NCBI RefSeq assembly: GCF_019578655.1
Contig: NC_063256.1
Span: 8,804,001-8,868,000, forward strand
Length of the DNA: 64,000 bases
Origin: Ricinus communis
Lineage: Eukaryota > Streptophyta > Magnoliopsida > Malpighiales > Euphorbiaceae
Direction of reading: 5' to 3'
Under the pieces are notes generated by a model. The model saw only the letters and a program-made list of their open reading frames with translations, did no database searches and was not told the DNA's origin. The position numbers were made by a program, and so were the translations under genes. Each line of letters begins with the position of its first letter. Within the stretch, counting starts at the first letter, position 1. This document shows positions 40,551 to 54,195 of this stretch, in pieces.

Positions 40551-41386
40551 CTTATTAAGCATAATTTCAAAATAACAATTATCTATGATTATTAAAAAAT
40601 TAATTATACGAAATTAATGTAAAATAAGTTATTATTAACTAATTTTAATGAAAATAGTATTATTTATTAAATATTAATTAAGTAAATTTATTTAAAAATA
40701 ATATTATTTAAATAAATAAAATAATCAAATCAAATAAAATATCAATATTCTAAAAATATTACTATTTCAATAATTGAATAAAGAAATTTAAAATAAAAAT
40801 AAAATAAAATTAATATCTCATAAAAATTTTAAATAAAAAAAAAAGTACCAATCATAATTAATAAATTTTAAATTCTTATCGCATATCCTAACATAATTAT
40901 TAAATAAAATGTAATTAGTCATGATATAGAATATTTATATTATATATTCTTTCAATATTTATTTATTATATAATTTTTATTAAATATCTTTTATAAAATA
41001 TTTTAAAATAACTTAAATACATACATTTCATAATAATTTTTATAATTAAGTCTAAAATCTTCATCATATATAACTAATTCCATTCGGCATTTAAATATTT
41101 ATTATTTGAAAATTCTAATAATTTGAGATATTAAAAAAACGAAATTAAGTTCTATAAATACAAATGACAAAAACAATAAATATAATCTTATAATGTATCA
41201 AACAATAAATGAATATTGTTGGAAGTGTGCGGTACTTGTCCCAATATATCCTCTCTGATTAACAAATTATCTAAGTCTATATATGCACATTTTATTAATT
41301 AAACTTTTGCGGGTTGCGTCCTGAAATTTATTTATTTCCGGGTTGTAGCCCGCAGCGAGCAGTGGCGCTGACCTCTGGCCTAAGAC
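40551..41386. other. AT-rich spacer before DUF952
   Basis: Begins where unit 1/unit 2 homology stops. Very AT-rich, no frame of note; the last 150 bp is the DUF952 promoter and leader. Confidence 0.5.
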
Positions 41387-43167
41387 ATGGCTGCAAAAGA
41401 GGAAGCGACCGCAAGCGAAAGCGAGGAGTACGTGTACAGGATTAGCACTGCTAAGGAGTGGGAAGAATTGCAGAAGGATGGATCTATTTTTGGTGGCGAT
41501 CTTGACAAATCTTCCGGCTTCATCCACCTCAGCAAGCTCGATCAGGTCCCTATCTATTTCTCTGTTCTTGGCTTGCACTTCAATTTGTTCAATAACTCAA
41601 ATAAGAAATACATTATGCTTATACTTTTTAATTTTAGGATTTCGCTTCAATTACGATAATACTGTGCTAAATTGGATTGGAAAGATGGGGTTATAGTGAT
41701 GAAAGCGAAGTGTAGTTATTGTGCTTGTTAAAATTCTAGACTGTGTGCAGGTGTCCCTTCTCCATATGGGCATTTTTATTTAAAGATATCGACGTTGTCC
41801 CTAAACTCGTACTTCCTAACAAATGGGTTGAACTAAGATCAATCCTTGGAATGGGATTCCAAGTTTCTTTTTGGCACTCGTGGAATCTAAACTTTTCATG
41901 GTATCATTATGTTTGAAATGTTTGGATTTCTTAGTGAAAATGATATCTATTTTTATGTACAATTTATTCTAATACCTGCAAAATTTAATTTGTCATCTCA
42001 AAATAACTTTCGAATAGGATTCCTGGTATTAGACATCCTTTTTTATTCCCATTCCAAGGTAAAATGGCCTAAGAGCAATTATTGGCATTTTGTTTTGCAG
42101 GTGAGGTCAACACTGCAGAACTTCTTCTTGAACACTACTTTGGAATTGTATCTGCTTCAAGTTGATGCTAAGAAGGTATAAATCTTATGGTTTCAAATTC
42201 ATTTTAAAGTTGCAACCATGGGAGTACATCATTTGAGAACTTATAAGAATTAAAATGCACAAAAGCTCTTATAATTACTGTTAATTTGAGATTTGAATTA
42301 CACACATCTTCTGGACATTTCATTCTCTGCATTAGTATAGACCATTAGCTCTATGTGAAGATATTTATTCTTAATTTACTGCTGCTGCCACTTGTGCCAT
42401 ATCAGTAATTTGGTTTTTTGCTTTTTTCTAATGAAGGCAGTAAATGGATAAACTTTTCTATCAAAACTTTAATCATATTTCTATGCCTTAAACTCATGCT
42501 TTGGACACCTTATAATTCTCTTCTCGTGTACTAGGAGTTTGCTATATATAATTACCAAAGTGTTTCTTCCTTGATGCTTGAAAGAGAAAGGAATATATTG
42601 TTGAATCTGAAATATACGTGTGTTTATAACTACGAATACGTTTAATGGTGTAAGTAGCGAATTTTTCCTTGAAGCCTACTTCCAGACATACCAAAGAACT
42701 CTTGCACAGTGTGAGCTATTTGCAACTTGAAGGTGCTGACTGAAATGGTAGTGAAATCTGGTTTTTGCTGAATGCATGGAGGGATTTTGTGCAAAACTTA
42801 CTGTTGTCTTCTAAGTCATACTTGCATATTTTACTGCTGATCAATGTACATTTTCCATTAGTTAATATAATTATGGAGTGCCGAACTAGTAAAAAGTCAC
42901 CTTGTTGGGGTTTGGAGTTCATACCTTGATCAATCCCTGAAGTATCATTATTGGAGTTCCCTGCTGAAACATGAGCTCCATTTTAACTGTGCTTCTATCT
43001 TGCAGCTTGGAGATGGATTAGTATATGAAGTTGTGGATGGTATCAACAGCTTCCCTCATTTTTATGGCCCCTCTGGAAGTTACATCCCTCTTCCTTTAGA
43101 TGCTGTCACTAAAGCAGAGAAGATTACCATATCAAATGGCCAATTCAATTGTAATTTGCTGAATTAA
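41387..43167 (+). CDS. DUF952 family protein
   Basis: Three exons: 41387-41545, 42101-42175 and 43006-43167, all phase 0, giving 131 residues, the usual length of the family. Matches to the DUF952 pattern are YRISTAKEWEELQKDG near the N-terminus, SSGFIHLSKLDQV, then a short helix block TLQNFF and the strand LELYLLQVDAKKL, then GLVYEVVDG, FPHFYGPSG and YIPLPLDAV. The biochemical role of DUF952 is unknown and no targeting peptide is obvious, so it is probably cytosolic. It is the only plus-strand gene between the two ARF/PII units. A degraded second copy lies at 63404-63826, which suggests it was once part of the duplicated block. Confidence 0.9.
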
Positions 43168-43501
43168 GTAGCTCACTGTCATTTCCTTGTATTAATTATT
43201 ATGTATTATTACTACCGTACCATACAAAAGACTTGAAAAATAATTTGTGGCAGGTATTAATCATCGAATGAATCATGTCGTTGACAAGCTCTGAATTGTT
43301 ATAGCAATCAGTGGGCCTGCAATTGTATTTGATATTAAATAGATCACCCTGCAGGATAAATACCTTCTGTTTCTTTTCCTTTTTAACTTTATTATGATCT
43401 AACTAAACTATATGTATGTTATATACAAATAAATATTATAAATTGTGTTACTTAATATGAAAATATTTAACATCTTTGTTACATGTGCTGCAGGAAGATT
43501 A
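43168..43501. other. DUF952 3' UTR up to the duplication junction
   Basis: Non-coding. Part of it (43176-43245) is recognisable again downstream of the DUF952 relic at 63773-63826. Confidence 0.6.
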
Positions 43502-44301
43502 ATGCATACAGAAATCTCCAATCCATCAGCCTACTCTATTAGCGGATATCACTAATTTTGTTTCACTTAACAACCCATTCATTATAAATTATAATATTTA
43601 TACAGATTATAAAACAAATTATCATTTCATTAAAAGAAATTAAAGAAATTATCATACATATAATTTAAATTTCTGTGAAGGAATTAAAGATTAGGGTAGT
43701 GTTTTTTTGAAAAAAAAAAAATCATGTGGCGCTGAAAGAGTAGTATATATTTTCTTTTTTTAGCATTTATAATATTATTTTTCTGTATTATAAATATTAA
43801 TATGAAATAAATCTTTGATAACTGAGCATCTTTTAAATAATTAATATTCGGCTAAACACTTTGTGATTATAATAAATTAATAAAATATAATTTTTTTATT
43901 ATTTTTATAAATAATTATCTTATTATATTTATAAATTCCATAACAAATTGAAGCCACATTACTGATTTAGATTATTGATTCAGTTTTAGGTATATATTAT
44001 ACCCAAAAAAAGTATATTTACTTAAAAATACTAAAAAAGTAAAATAATTAATAATTTTTATTAACAAATAACAATTAGTAGTAATATCTTTTTAAAATAA
44101 TAAAAATAGTCTTGATCTTTTCTAAATATTCTTCTTGATAATTAATAGTTACAAAGATTTTTAAGAATAGATTAGTTTATTGTTTCCATTGTGCATTTTA
44201 ATGTTACATGAGAGCAAATGGATCAAAAAAACACATTAATTTTTTCCCCTTAACAAAGAACTCCAAAGCGTGAATTTGATAATGCAATTGCAAACCAGAG
44301 A

Positions 44302-44811
44302 TAGAGATACAATTTATTCCGTACCCGGAAATAAACTCATAACTCAATCCGCACCCGGAAATAAACTCGTAACTCAATCTACAGCGGAATGAAAAATACA
44401 CGCGCATAACCCGATCTAATTGGAATGGAAAATACCTGGGAAGCTACTAATGACAAGCCGGAGACAAGTTTATGACAATACGCTCCGTACTCATACCAAA
44501 CTATATCCGAAATACTTTTATATAATTCTTTTATAAAATATAACTAAATAAATATATTTTATACAATATATTAAATATTACTGAAATATAAACTTTATTT
44601 CTTCAATTTACTTAATAATAGTTAAAATATTCAATAAATATATATAAAAAATAATAAAAAATCTATTTTTAACAAAAAAAAAAACATAATAAATATAGTA
44701 AATATTATCCCAACTCAACCCGACTCCATTTAAAATATTTTTTCTTTTCTACCCGTACCCGCGATCAAGGCGGGGATAGAAAAGGCCTAACACGCCCCAT
44801 TGCGATTCCTA
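44302..44811 (-). mobile_element. 510-bp hAT-type MITE with perfect 8-bp target site duplication
   Basis: Flanked by ACCAGAGA at 44294-44301 and 44812-44819. The ends are imperfect inverted repeats, TAGAGATACAA on the left and TTGCGATTCCTA on the right, of the TAGGGATGGCAA type common in plant hAT MITEs. Unit 1 has the uninterrupted site (ACAAGAGA near 33206-33213), so insertion followed the duplication. Inside are a 30-bp tandem repeat (44318-44377) and a long AT-rich core; no coding capacity. A decayed relative lies at 4012-4373 in the opposite orientation. Confidence 0.88.
44318..44377. repeat. Two tandem copies of a 30-bp unit inside the MITE
   Basis: Units 44318-44347 and 44348-44377 differ at two positions and each contain ACCCGGAAATAAACTC followed by TAACTCAA. 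Confidence 0.9.
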
Positions 44812-45137
44812 ACCAGAGAAGGGCAATCTTTTCTGGCACATGCTCATGCCAATGCCTCAATTATCTCCATTAACTTGCAAAACCATCAAAATAAAGAAAA
44901 AAAAAAAAAACCATAAATGATTACTAAGATGTCAAGAACAGTGAATTTAAGAGTTATTCTGAAGCTACACCAAACAAATTTCAATGTTTGCAAAAGAAAT
45001 GACAAAAACCGTTAAACAGGTACAACCGTAAAGGTGAATTAAAAAAGGAAAGAAAAAGAGAAAATTCAGAACACAAAGGAGCACCATCAACTGTATATTC
45101 CAGCACCGTTGCAGGTGAAAACTCACAATTATGCCAT

Positions 45138-46831
<1,694 letters not shown>

Positions 46832-47524
46832 TCAAAGGAAACCAAGCCAAATGCTTCAAGTTTTTACAACTAATAAATTCAAAATGTAAAGATCTCATGA
46901 TCCATCAGCAAGAAAACAAACTCTCACAATAAAATTAAAAATAAATAAGATCATAATGACAGCATGAATCAAACTCCCCATAAAATAAATTACGGCTAAG
47001 ATTCAAAATCATGTACATAAACAGATGGATTCACATGGCTTTGTTATAAATAAGAAACTAATCTGTTTGGAACATCAAAACAGAACTCGAATCCATTAAC
47101 TAGTAGATCAAGCATCAAATCAAACATATACCACCTACAGATCTCGAAATCTGATACATACGATCAAAATAATTTTAAATCAGGCAAGCAAAGGACACAG
47201 ATTCAAACGGTAATAAATCAAAACCTTAAATGAACTTCAAGATCTTAAGATCAACAAACAAAAGAATTAACAATTGAATTAAGCAATCTCTATATCATCC
47301 ATCGAGAAAGAGATCAGATCGAAACAGAAATCGAATTTGAAATGAAACAAAAAAGAGAAAGAATTTAGGGATTGAAGAAGAGGATAAGTGAGTTTACCTG
47401 AGAGAACAGCCAGAGAGAGCAAATGAAGGGATCTACGCACCTTCCTCACCACAGAAATGAGGAAATTTTGAAAATGTGAGAGAGAGCTATTTATTATATT
47501 TACTCGTTTTATGAAGAGATTGTG

Positions 47525-47532
47525 TATTTATA
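47525..47532 (-). promoter_or_regulatory. TATA box of ARF copy 2
   Basis: TATAAATA on the minus strand, at the position matching the copy 1 box. Confidence 0.6.
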
Positions 47533-49169
47533 GGACCTTTTTTTTTCTCCCTCAGATCGCCTTCTTTTTTAGTTTATTTTTCCGGTTAAGCGTATTTTTT
47601 AAGCTTCTTTTTCTTTTCTTTTTTCTTTTTTCTAAATAAACTCGCTTATTCTAACTGACGCCGTTATGACGGCATAAAGGGTAATTTGCTCCCTATATTT
47701 AGACTGAATGACCAATTTATTCATTTTAAATTTTATGACCAATTAGTCACGTACTTAACAATTATAGTCAAAATATCTATTTTTTCTCGACCATCATGCA
47801 CGAGTAAACTTAATTGCATTTTTAATTATAATAAATAATAAAAAAATCAAACTTAAAGAGAAGCAATCAAAATAAACTAAAACAAGCTAGTATTAAGCCA
47901 TAAGTGACGATGGAGCTAAAAAAAAGTAAGAAGCACTTTCATAAATTTGTTTTATAACAGCGACCATTAGATCAAGAACTAAGATCTCATTCAAATTTGG
48001 TTAGAGACTGAAATGTGTTTAGAAAGGAGAAATCTGTTTCTAATTCGTAGATAGGGATCCTTGTGGTTAATATTTCTAAAGAAAGCACTAATCAAGATTT
48101 AAAATTCACTTACTCATTTCAAATTTTGCGATCACCCATTTTGCTAGTCAGATTCTATAATATTTTAATTTATTACTAAATAGATATTTTAATATGAATA
48201 AAATTTCAAACTAAATCTCCTTCGTTTATATAAAAATATGAGCACATGAAATCTCTTAAACTAAAAAGTTAACATTAAAAATTTCTTTATTTACACAAGT
48301 TTAACATACTAGTGACTCTTTCTAGGGTTTAGCCTTTTCTAATCCTTCTTTTATATATGATTTATTATTATTATTATTATTATTTCATAAGAAAAAATAT
48401 ATTAAAAAAATTAAACTCTAAAAGTAATATCTCGAGTTCGAGAGATCTCTCTTTCGCATTATATGAGTTTTTAATTTTATAACAATGATATGAAAGTAAC
48501 TATCATGTTGGATAGTCCATAGGTCGTTCTGATTATAAAACAAAAAAACAAGAGGCCGAAACACAAATGAAATGGAGTGGACAATAAGATCTGAAAATGG
48601 AAGTCGATAAAATTCAGTTCTACAGCAAAGGGCGGGAGAATTTATGAATTTAGAAGGCGGCAGCAACAGTAAGAACACATTGCCCCACCGTAGTGGTCCC
48701 TGAGGAATGCTACTTTGAAAAACACCACTAAGACTAGTGATCCAGTGACACCAAAAGGACCATCGATGCCTAGGTCCAGGGTTTGAGATGATGCTGTGTT
48801 GGTATACTTTCAGACTACACATCACAACATGTTACTGTAAGCCAAATCAAATGTAATCCTTAACAAACATTCTGCCAGATTTAATTCATTTAACCAAATA
48901 GACCGCCGATTCATTGAATAGCTATAATAAGGGAGCAATGTAATTGTTAACATTACTCCTCTTCTTGTTATTTATCTTGCAAGCACTTGAACAAATCCGC
49001 GATCCTTCCGTTTTCAATTATCATCAACAGGATAATGAAAAGATCTTTGTTTCTTTAGTTAAGAAAACAAAAAATTCAAATTATCAAGCTATACTGGATA
49101 ATGGCTAATAAGGGCGGGGCTTTCTCAAAGGACAGTTAGTCCTGAATGCTATATTGCTGGTCACAGCAG
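47533..49169. other. Spacer between ARF copy 2 and PII copy 2
   Basis: Matches unit 1 only at both ends. The middle differs: about 300 bp at 47670-47990 is not found in unit 1, and there is a TTA/ATT microsatellite at 48362-48383. The open frame at 48418-48825 has no recognisable domain. Confidence 0.5.
48362..48383. repeat. Trinucleotide microsatellite (TTA)n
   Basis: About seven units of TTA, present in unit 2 only. Confidence 0.85.
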
Positions 49170-52100
49170 TCAAGCAGAAGTACTCATGTCAGATCGCCCT
49201 CCTGTCATCCTCTCAGCCTTATCACCCCGCTCACCTGAAAATTGCACAGAAAGGTTTGCTTAGATAAGATGCCTTCAGAATTCCAGCTATGTAATAAAAA
49301 ACCAAATTTGGTTGATAAAAGCAAATGTATTTACCAGTGCGGACTCTTATTACATCTGAAACAGGCAGCACTGCAGAAACCAATAAAACACCATTAGAAG
49401 CTTGATGATATACCTTACACTTTCTAATAACTCAAAACACCAAGCTGTTTACACTTGGTAGATTGATATGCACACACTGGCGTCGTTACTGCATAATGTA
49501 TCATGATCATTTAGCTTTTTTCTCTTGATTGATGGTATACAATATATATCTTCATTCTGCATTTCTAACTTAGTGTCTCAGACTTTATGAGATAATTATA
49601 CAATTCATGGTGATTGTGTAACAGCCAAGTCCATAAAATATAGCCCAGCAGAAGCTTATAAGATTGATACTACATGTTTTGACAAGAGGGTATAGTAAAA
49701 TTGACCTATGGCTCAATGAGTAACTAGGTAATTAATTATTATATTGCCCACCACAACAGGGTATGAGAGAAGAAACTATGTATAAGAGTGCAAGAAAAAC
49801 ACAATGGCTTTCCCATCTACCTATCAACAATAAATAGTCAGCTAGAGTACATAATAACACATTGAAACCTGCATGGACAATATTCCTCACAAGCTATTGA
49901 GGGTTAGTGCACCATTTACATCATAATTATTGATGACATCAAGATCTCTCGCGCACTAGTGAGCATGTGCACTGCAAGCACACATTCAATCATAATGGAA
50001 GAGAGGCCTAAGAGGAAACCCAAGCAAAAAAAAAGTTTTTGTTCTTATGTAAAAGTTATAATTCAAATCAACTATCTGAAGCTGCAACTTTTGACAGCCT
50101 CCAAAGCACTATAGTAAATCACTAAACCCGACCCCGTAAAATAGCAAAAACTGCTGCTACTAAATCCCAAAAACAAAAGGCACTATTAAATAGTTAGGCA
50201 GAAAGTCTCCGAAAAATGTTTATGTAATCCACTACTAAAACTAATGAAAGAAAGAAAGAAGTTTAATCTTACAGAAAATCTTGCCGTCTCCAATCTCTCC
50301 AGTTCTTGCCTCCTCAATGATTTTTTCTATAACATCCTCAACCTAAGATAATGTAAAGTATTTAATAAGTAAGAATTTGGCAAGGGAAATGTTGCATCTT
50401 TGAAAAAATAATAAACATATATTTTACATGCGTCAATCAATTTCTTCATAATAAAAAAGCATTATTTCAAATGTTAGTACTTGTGTTACCACAGGGTTAC
50501 CACTTAGAAAAATCACCATGCATACCTGGTCTTTGCTAACCACGATCTCCATCTTAACTTTAGCAACAAACTTGTCTTCAGAAAATTCTGAGCCTGCAGC
50601 ATCAGAAGCAATAATAACCAAGGAATCATGCTAAGGTTAATCAATTTAATCTGATTTCTTTTAAAGAAAAGAGAGTACTGCAACAGAAACAAATGGTTAA
50701 ACAAAAAAATGCAATTCCTGATACAGATTGTAAATTTAGTCATCATAATTTCGCATATTATAATCAAGTCATCGAATTTCCAAGAGTTTGATGGTTATCC
50801 AAGTGAAGAGCTTACCGCCCTGCCTCTCAGTTGAACCACCTTGAGCACCAAAACCTCGAACATCAGAAACAGTAACACCTCGAATACCAATTTTTAGCAA
50901 AGCCTTCATTTATAATAACAGAAATAAAATTAGTACTTCCGCCATGCAACTCTAAAAAATATGATGGCCTTCAGAAATTCAGCAATTAGCAGGTAAGTGT
51001 GCATATATATAGAAGTCAAAGGATAATTAAATGAAACAAACCACTGATAGAACAGAAGCAAAAAAAGGAGGTTGGACCTTGACCAGGAAAAAGAATGCAT
51101 AGCCATCCTTGTATTTTAGGGGTGTGAAAAGGGCTGAAGTATTGACTAAAGTTAGTTTCAAGCAGTGGAAAGTCACTGCCATATACACATATACACATTC
51201 ATATATGCGCATGAATATGAAATATGAAGGCGCTTGATTAACCACCTAATAAGTATTATCAATCAAAAAATGGCTTTGCAATGCACTAACAATCTCAATC
51301 CGTCTAAATCAGAAAATTAAGGAGCATAATTAGATAAGACGAGCTGATTATTTGATATTTATTGACAACCTCAACTATCACACAGTTTAGGCATTTCTGT
51401 GGAATGATGGCTCTCATAATGACCAAAGACGCATTGATGAAGAAATGACACACATTACACCTCTGAGTTACCTAAACAAGCCACAATTTCCCTAATCCCC
51501 TCTTGAAACATAAAAGGAGACAAAGATAGTATTAAAACCAATCCAAACCATTTCCACCAATTACGAAAATGAGGAGACAAAATTAGTAGTCTTCGTTGTA
51601 AATTTAGAAACTATTTATTGCAGCACTGAAAACACTTACCGAGGAAACTTGCGAGACTCGCCAGGGCCTATTACGTACCCGAATCCAACAGCACAATGCA
51701 CAGATAAAAGGAAAAGAAAAAAGATAGAATTAATGAGTCGTGTGTACACAATGGGGGAAAAGAATAAATTCAAAAAATAACAATTGGCCAGTGGCAGCAC
51801 CTGAGAATTGCTTCCACTTTGTAGAATTTAGCATCAGGAATGTAGTCTACGAACAATCAAGTAGAGAAAGGAATAAAAATTCGGAAAGCTAATAAATCAC
51901 TAGATTTGCATGACATTAAAAGACCCAGACCCATGAATTAAATGCCAAGAAAGAAAGAAAAGGAAAAACGAAACGCCATATATACCAACCAGGCGAGCTT
52001 TGGGCATTAATCACAGGAACGACGGGGGCATATCTTACGCGCTTGACCGCGGTGTTAAAGTGAGAAAACCGAGAATGTCTAAGCTCTGGACAAAACAAAC

Positions 52101-52182
52101 TGAAATCAAAAACAGGGAATTCTTTCTTGATGTTATTAGAATGAAGAGGAGTGAGCAAGCCCAGTTTCGCAGTAGCGGCCAT
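49170..52182 (-). CDS. Plastid PII nitrogen-regulatory protein (GLB1), copy 2
   Basis: Duplicate of the PII gene at 37617-40399. Eight exons on the minus strand: 52182-51990, 51846-51801, 51667-51640, 50903-50816, 50593-50526, 50342-50273, 49370-49335 and 49234-49170, 197 residues, with every splice site and phase kept. It retains the transit peptide, the Tyr51-to-Phe T-loop, TGEIGDGKIF and the C-terminal Q-loop extension. It has Gln86 (RVSQVSS) and Val142 (KDQVEDVI) where copy 1 has His and Ile. From what I know of Arabidopsis GLB1, Gln and Val are the usual residues, so copy 2 looks like the conserved form and copy 1 the changed one. One PII intron holds about 290 bp not present in copy 1. 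Function and partners as for copy 1. Confidence 0.97.
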
Positions 52183-52346
52183 TTTTACTATAATAGAAAA
52201 TGAATTTTTGTGTTTCCTTTTTTTCTTTTTTGCAAAAGGAGCTATTAGTTAATGCCTTCTCCTTTGCAAACAACGTCGGGTTTCTGTTAGAGAGAGGAGA
52301 ACCTTTTCAGGTGACAGACGTGGATGGAATCTCGTGCTTTGATTTA

Positions 52347-53454
52347 GATGGGCTGGGCTGATGGTTCCTGAATAGCCCTAATCGATCTGTCTACTAAAAT
52401 TAAGACATGCTTCCCATCATGACGAAACCAGCAGCCATTTAAAAACCCATCTCCACTGTGCTTCAAGTACAAGGAACGTAAAATGAATGAATTATCTGTA
52501 GCTTTCCCTCATTGGATCAACTGGGACCATTAGCCATTAACAGCATTAGAAAAATCATGAATAATAGTGTTTCATTATTACGATGCCAAGCCAATGAATT
52601 TTTGTGGCAATTTAAACCCAACTAATTCAAACAGTATATGTGAACATTTCATTTGTTTTTTAATTTATATCTTTACAGTATAACCTTTTTATATATGGGT
52701 GTTGATTATTGTTAAATTCAAATTTTATGCTATTTACTTTCTGTCTTTATACATTTTCTTCATACTTCTTAAAGCTGATAGAGTTTTAAATTTTTTTCGA
52801 ATGGTGGCAATTAAATTGCACATCACTTCTGTTTATCAGAACCACTAACTGTTGTCACTCACCAAAACCAGTCTCAACCCGTATTAATATTGATGGCTTT
52901 TGCTTTTCTTTTTCATGTCATGAGCTTCTACTGGCAGTGCCTTTAGGTGGTAAACTTTGTTCTTCTGAAAAATTGACAGTATGAGTGTGCTTGGGTGGTC
53001 GTGCTTCTGGTGGGTTAGATGGATGGTCCATTTCCCTCGACGGCAGCACCATCCGCAAGAGGATGGATTATTTCGACAACAGGAGTTCAAGCAGGAGCAA
53101 TTTAGAACTTTTACAAATATTGTAGGTTTTAGAGTATTCCCATTAGAGTTACAAAGATTACACCTTTAAAAGGTTTTAAAAACCAGGTGTTACATTCAAA
53201 TTTTCAGGCTTACAATCCAAATATAACACAATCCATGGGCCTACAAGAAGAGAAAAATATACAAAAGACCTCTGAAATATCACCTTCAATGTGCAAGGGC
53301 CTTTTATCGGTGCTCGAAGAGGCATTGCTGCTCCAATTGGGAGCCAAGTCACTAAGGCAACGCAAATTATAGGACGGACGCGGTCGATATAGCTTTATGG
53401 ACTCATGGTCCATCCGGCAATTGTTTCATTTATAAAATAATTTATTATTGGTGT
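52347..53454. other. Unique DNA right of unit 2
   Basis: Homology to unit 1 stops at 52346. Open frames at 52884-53413 on both strands overlap each other and match nothing I recognise. This is the left edge of the roughly 11-kb block separating unit 2 from the DUF952 relic. Confidence 0.45.
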
Positions 53455-54116
53455 CCGACACGTGCCACAGCAGACACTGACGCGCATCAGATGGTGATGT
53501 GCGCGTCGGACGCTGGACGCGCATGTCAAATGCTGATACAATATCTTCTTTTTTAAAAAATATTTTATGTCCATTGATTTTATAGTAAATGTTTATTAAC
53601 TTATGTTCATTAAATATGTGTTGAATGTTTATTATTTAAATGTAAAATTTCATTATTTGTTAACTTAATTTTGTTGAATGATATGTAGTACAATATAAAT
53701 ATCTGTAGTATAACTTTAGTTTGATGAATATCTATTGATTAAATAATGAATATTAATCCTATAAATGATGAATGTTTATATCAATCATAAAAAAATTTCT
53801 ACATGTATCATAAAAACAATAAAAGCTTTCATAAATAATCAATATTTTTATTTGAGAATATTGATGAATATTATATATATAGACAATGAACATTGATGAA
53901 TAATACATTAAAAAAATAAACATGAACATTAACTATAATGAGTATTAAGTCACTGATAATAAATATTTCAATACAAAGAAAATTAATTATTATAGAACAT
54001 GAACATTAATTTTTATAAACTTATTTTTTTATAATTAAAAAAATTAAAACAGTACAATTTAAAAAAAAAGTATGATGAAGCATGGACAAAAGTCCCCGCA
54101 TTATACAATTTGAAAA
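53455..54116 (+). repeat. AT-rich dispersed/tandem repeat, copy R1
   Basis: Starts with a GC-rich segment (GTGTCCGACACGTGCC..., near-palindrome at 53479-53507), then AT-rich DNA studded with TGTTCATTA/GAACATTAA words, and ends with GGACAAAAGTCCC. The same order is found in R2 (57083-58013), and the middle part in R3 (58043-58600). No coding capacity. R1 lacks about 100 bases present in R2. Confidence 0.8.
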
Positions 54117-54195
54117 GAAGTGGAGAGTTGTTATACCTTTCCATTCTCCACACACACGTGCTGCTTATAAACCCTGGTCCATGTAGAATTATGAC

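Noticed and set aside
48418..48825. 135-codon minus-strand frame in unit 2
   Set aside because: No domain, and the region is not conserved in unit 1, so coding is unlikely.
52884..53413. Overlapping frames of 61-68 codons on both strands
   Set aside because: Mutually antisense, Trp/Cys/His-rich by chance, no recognised family.
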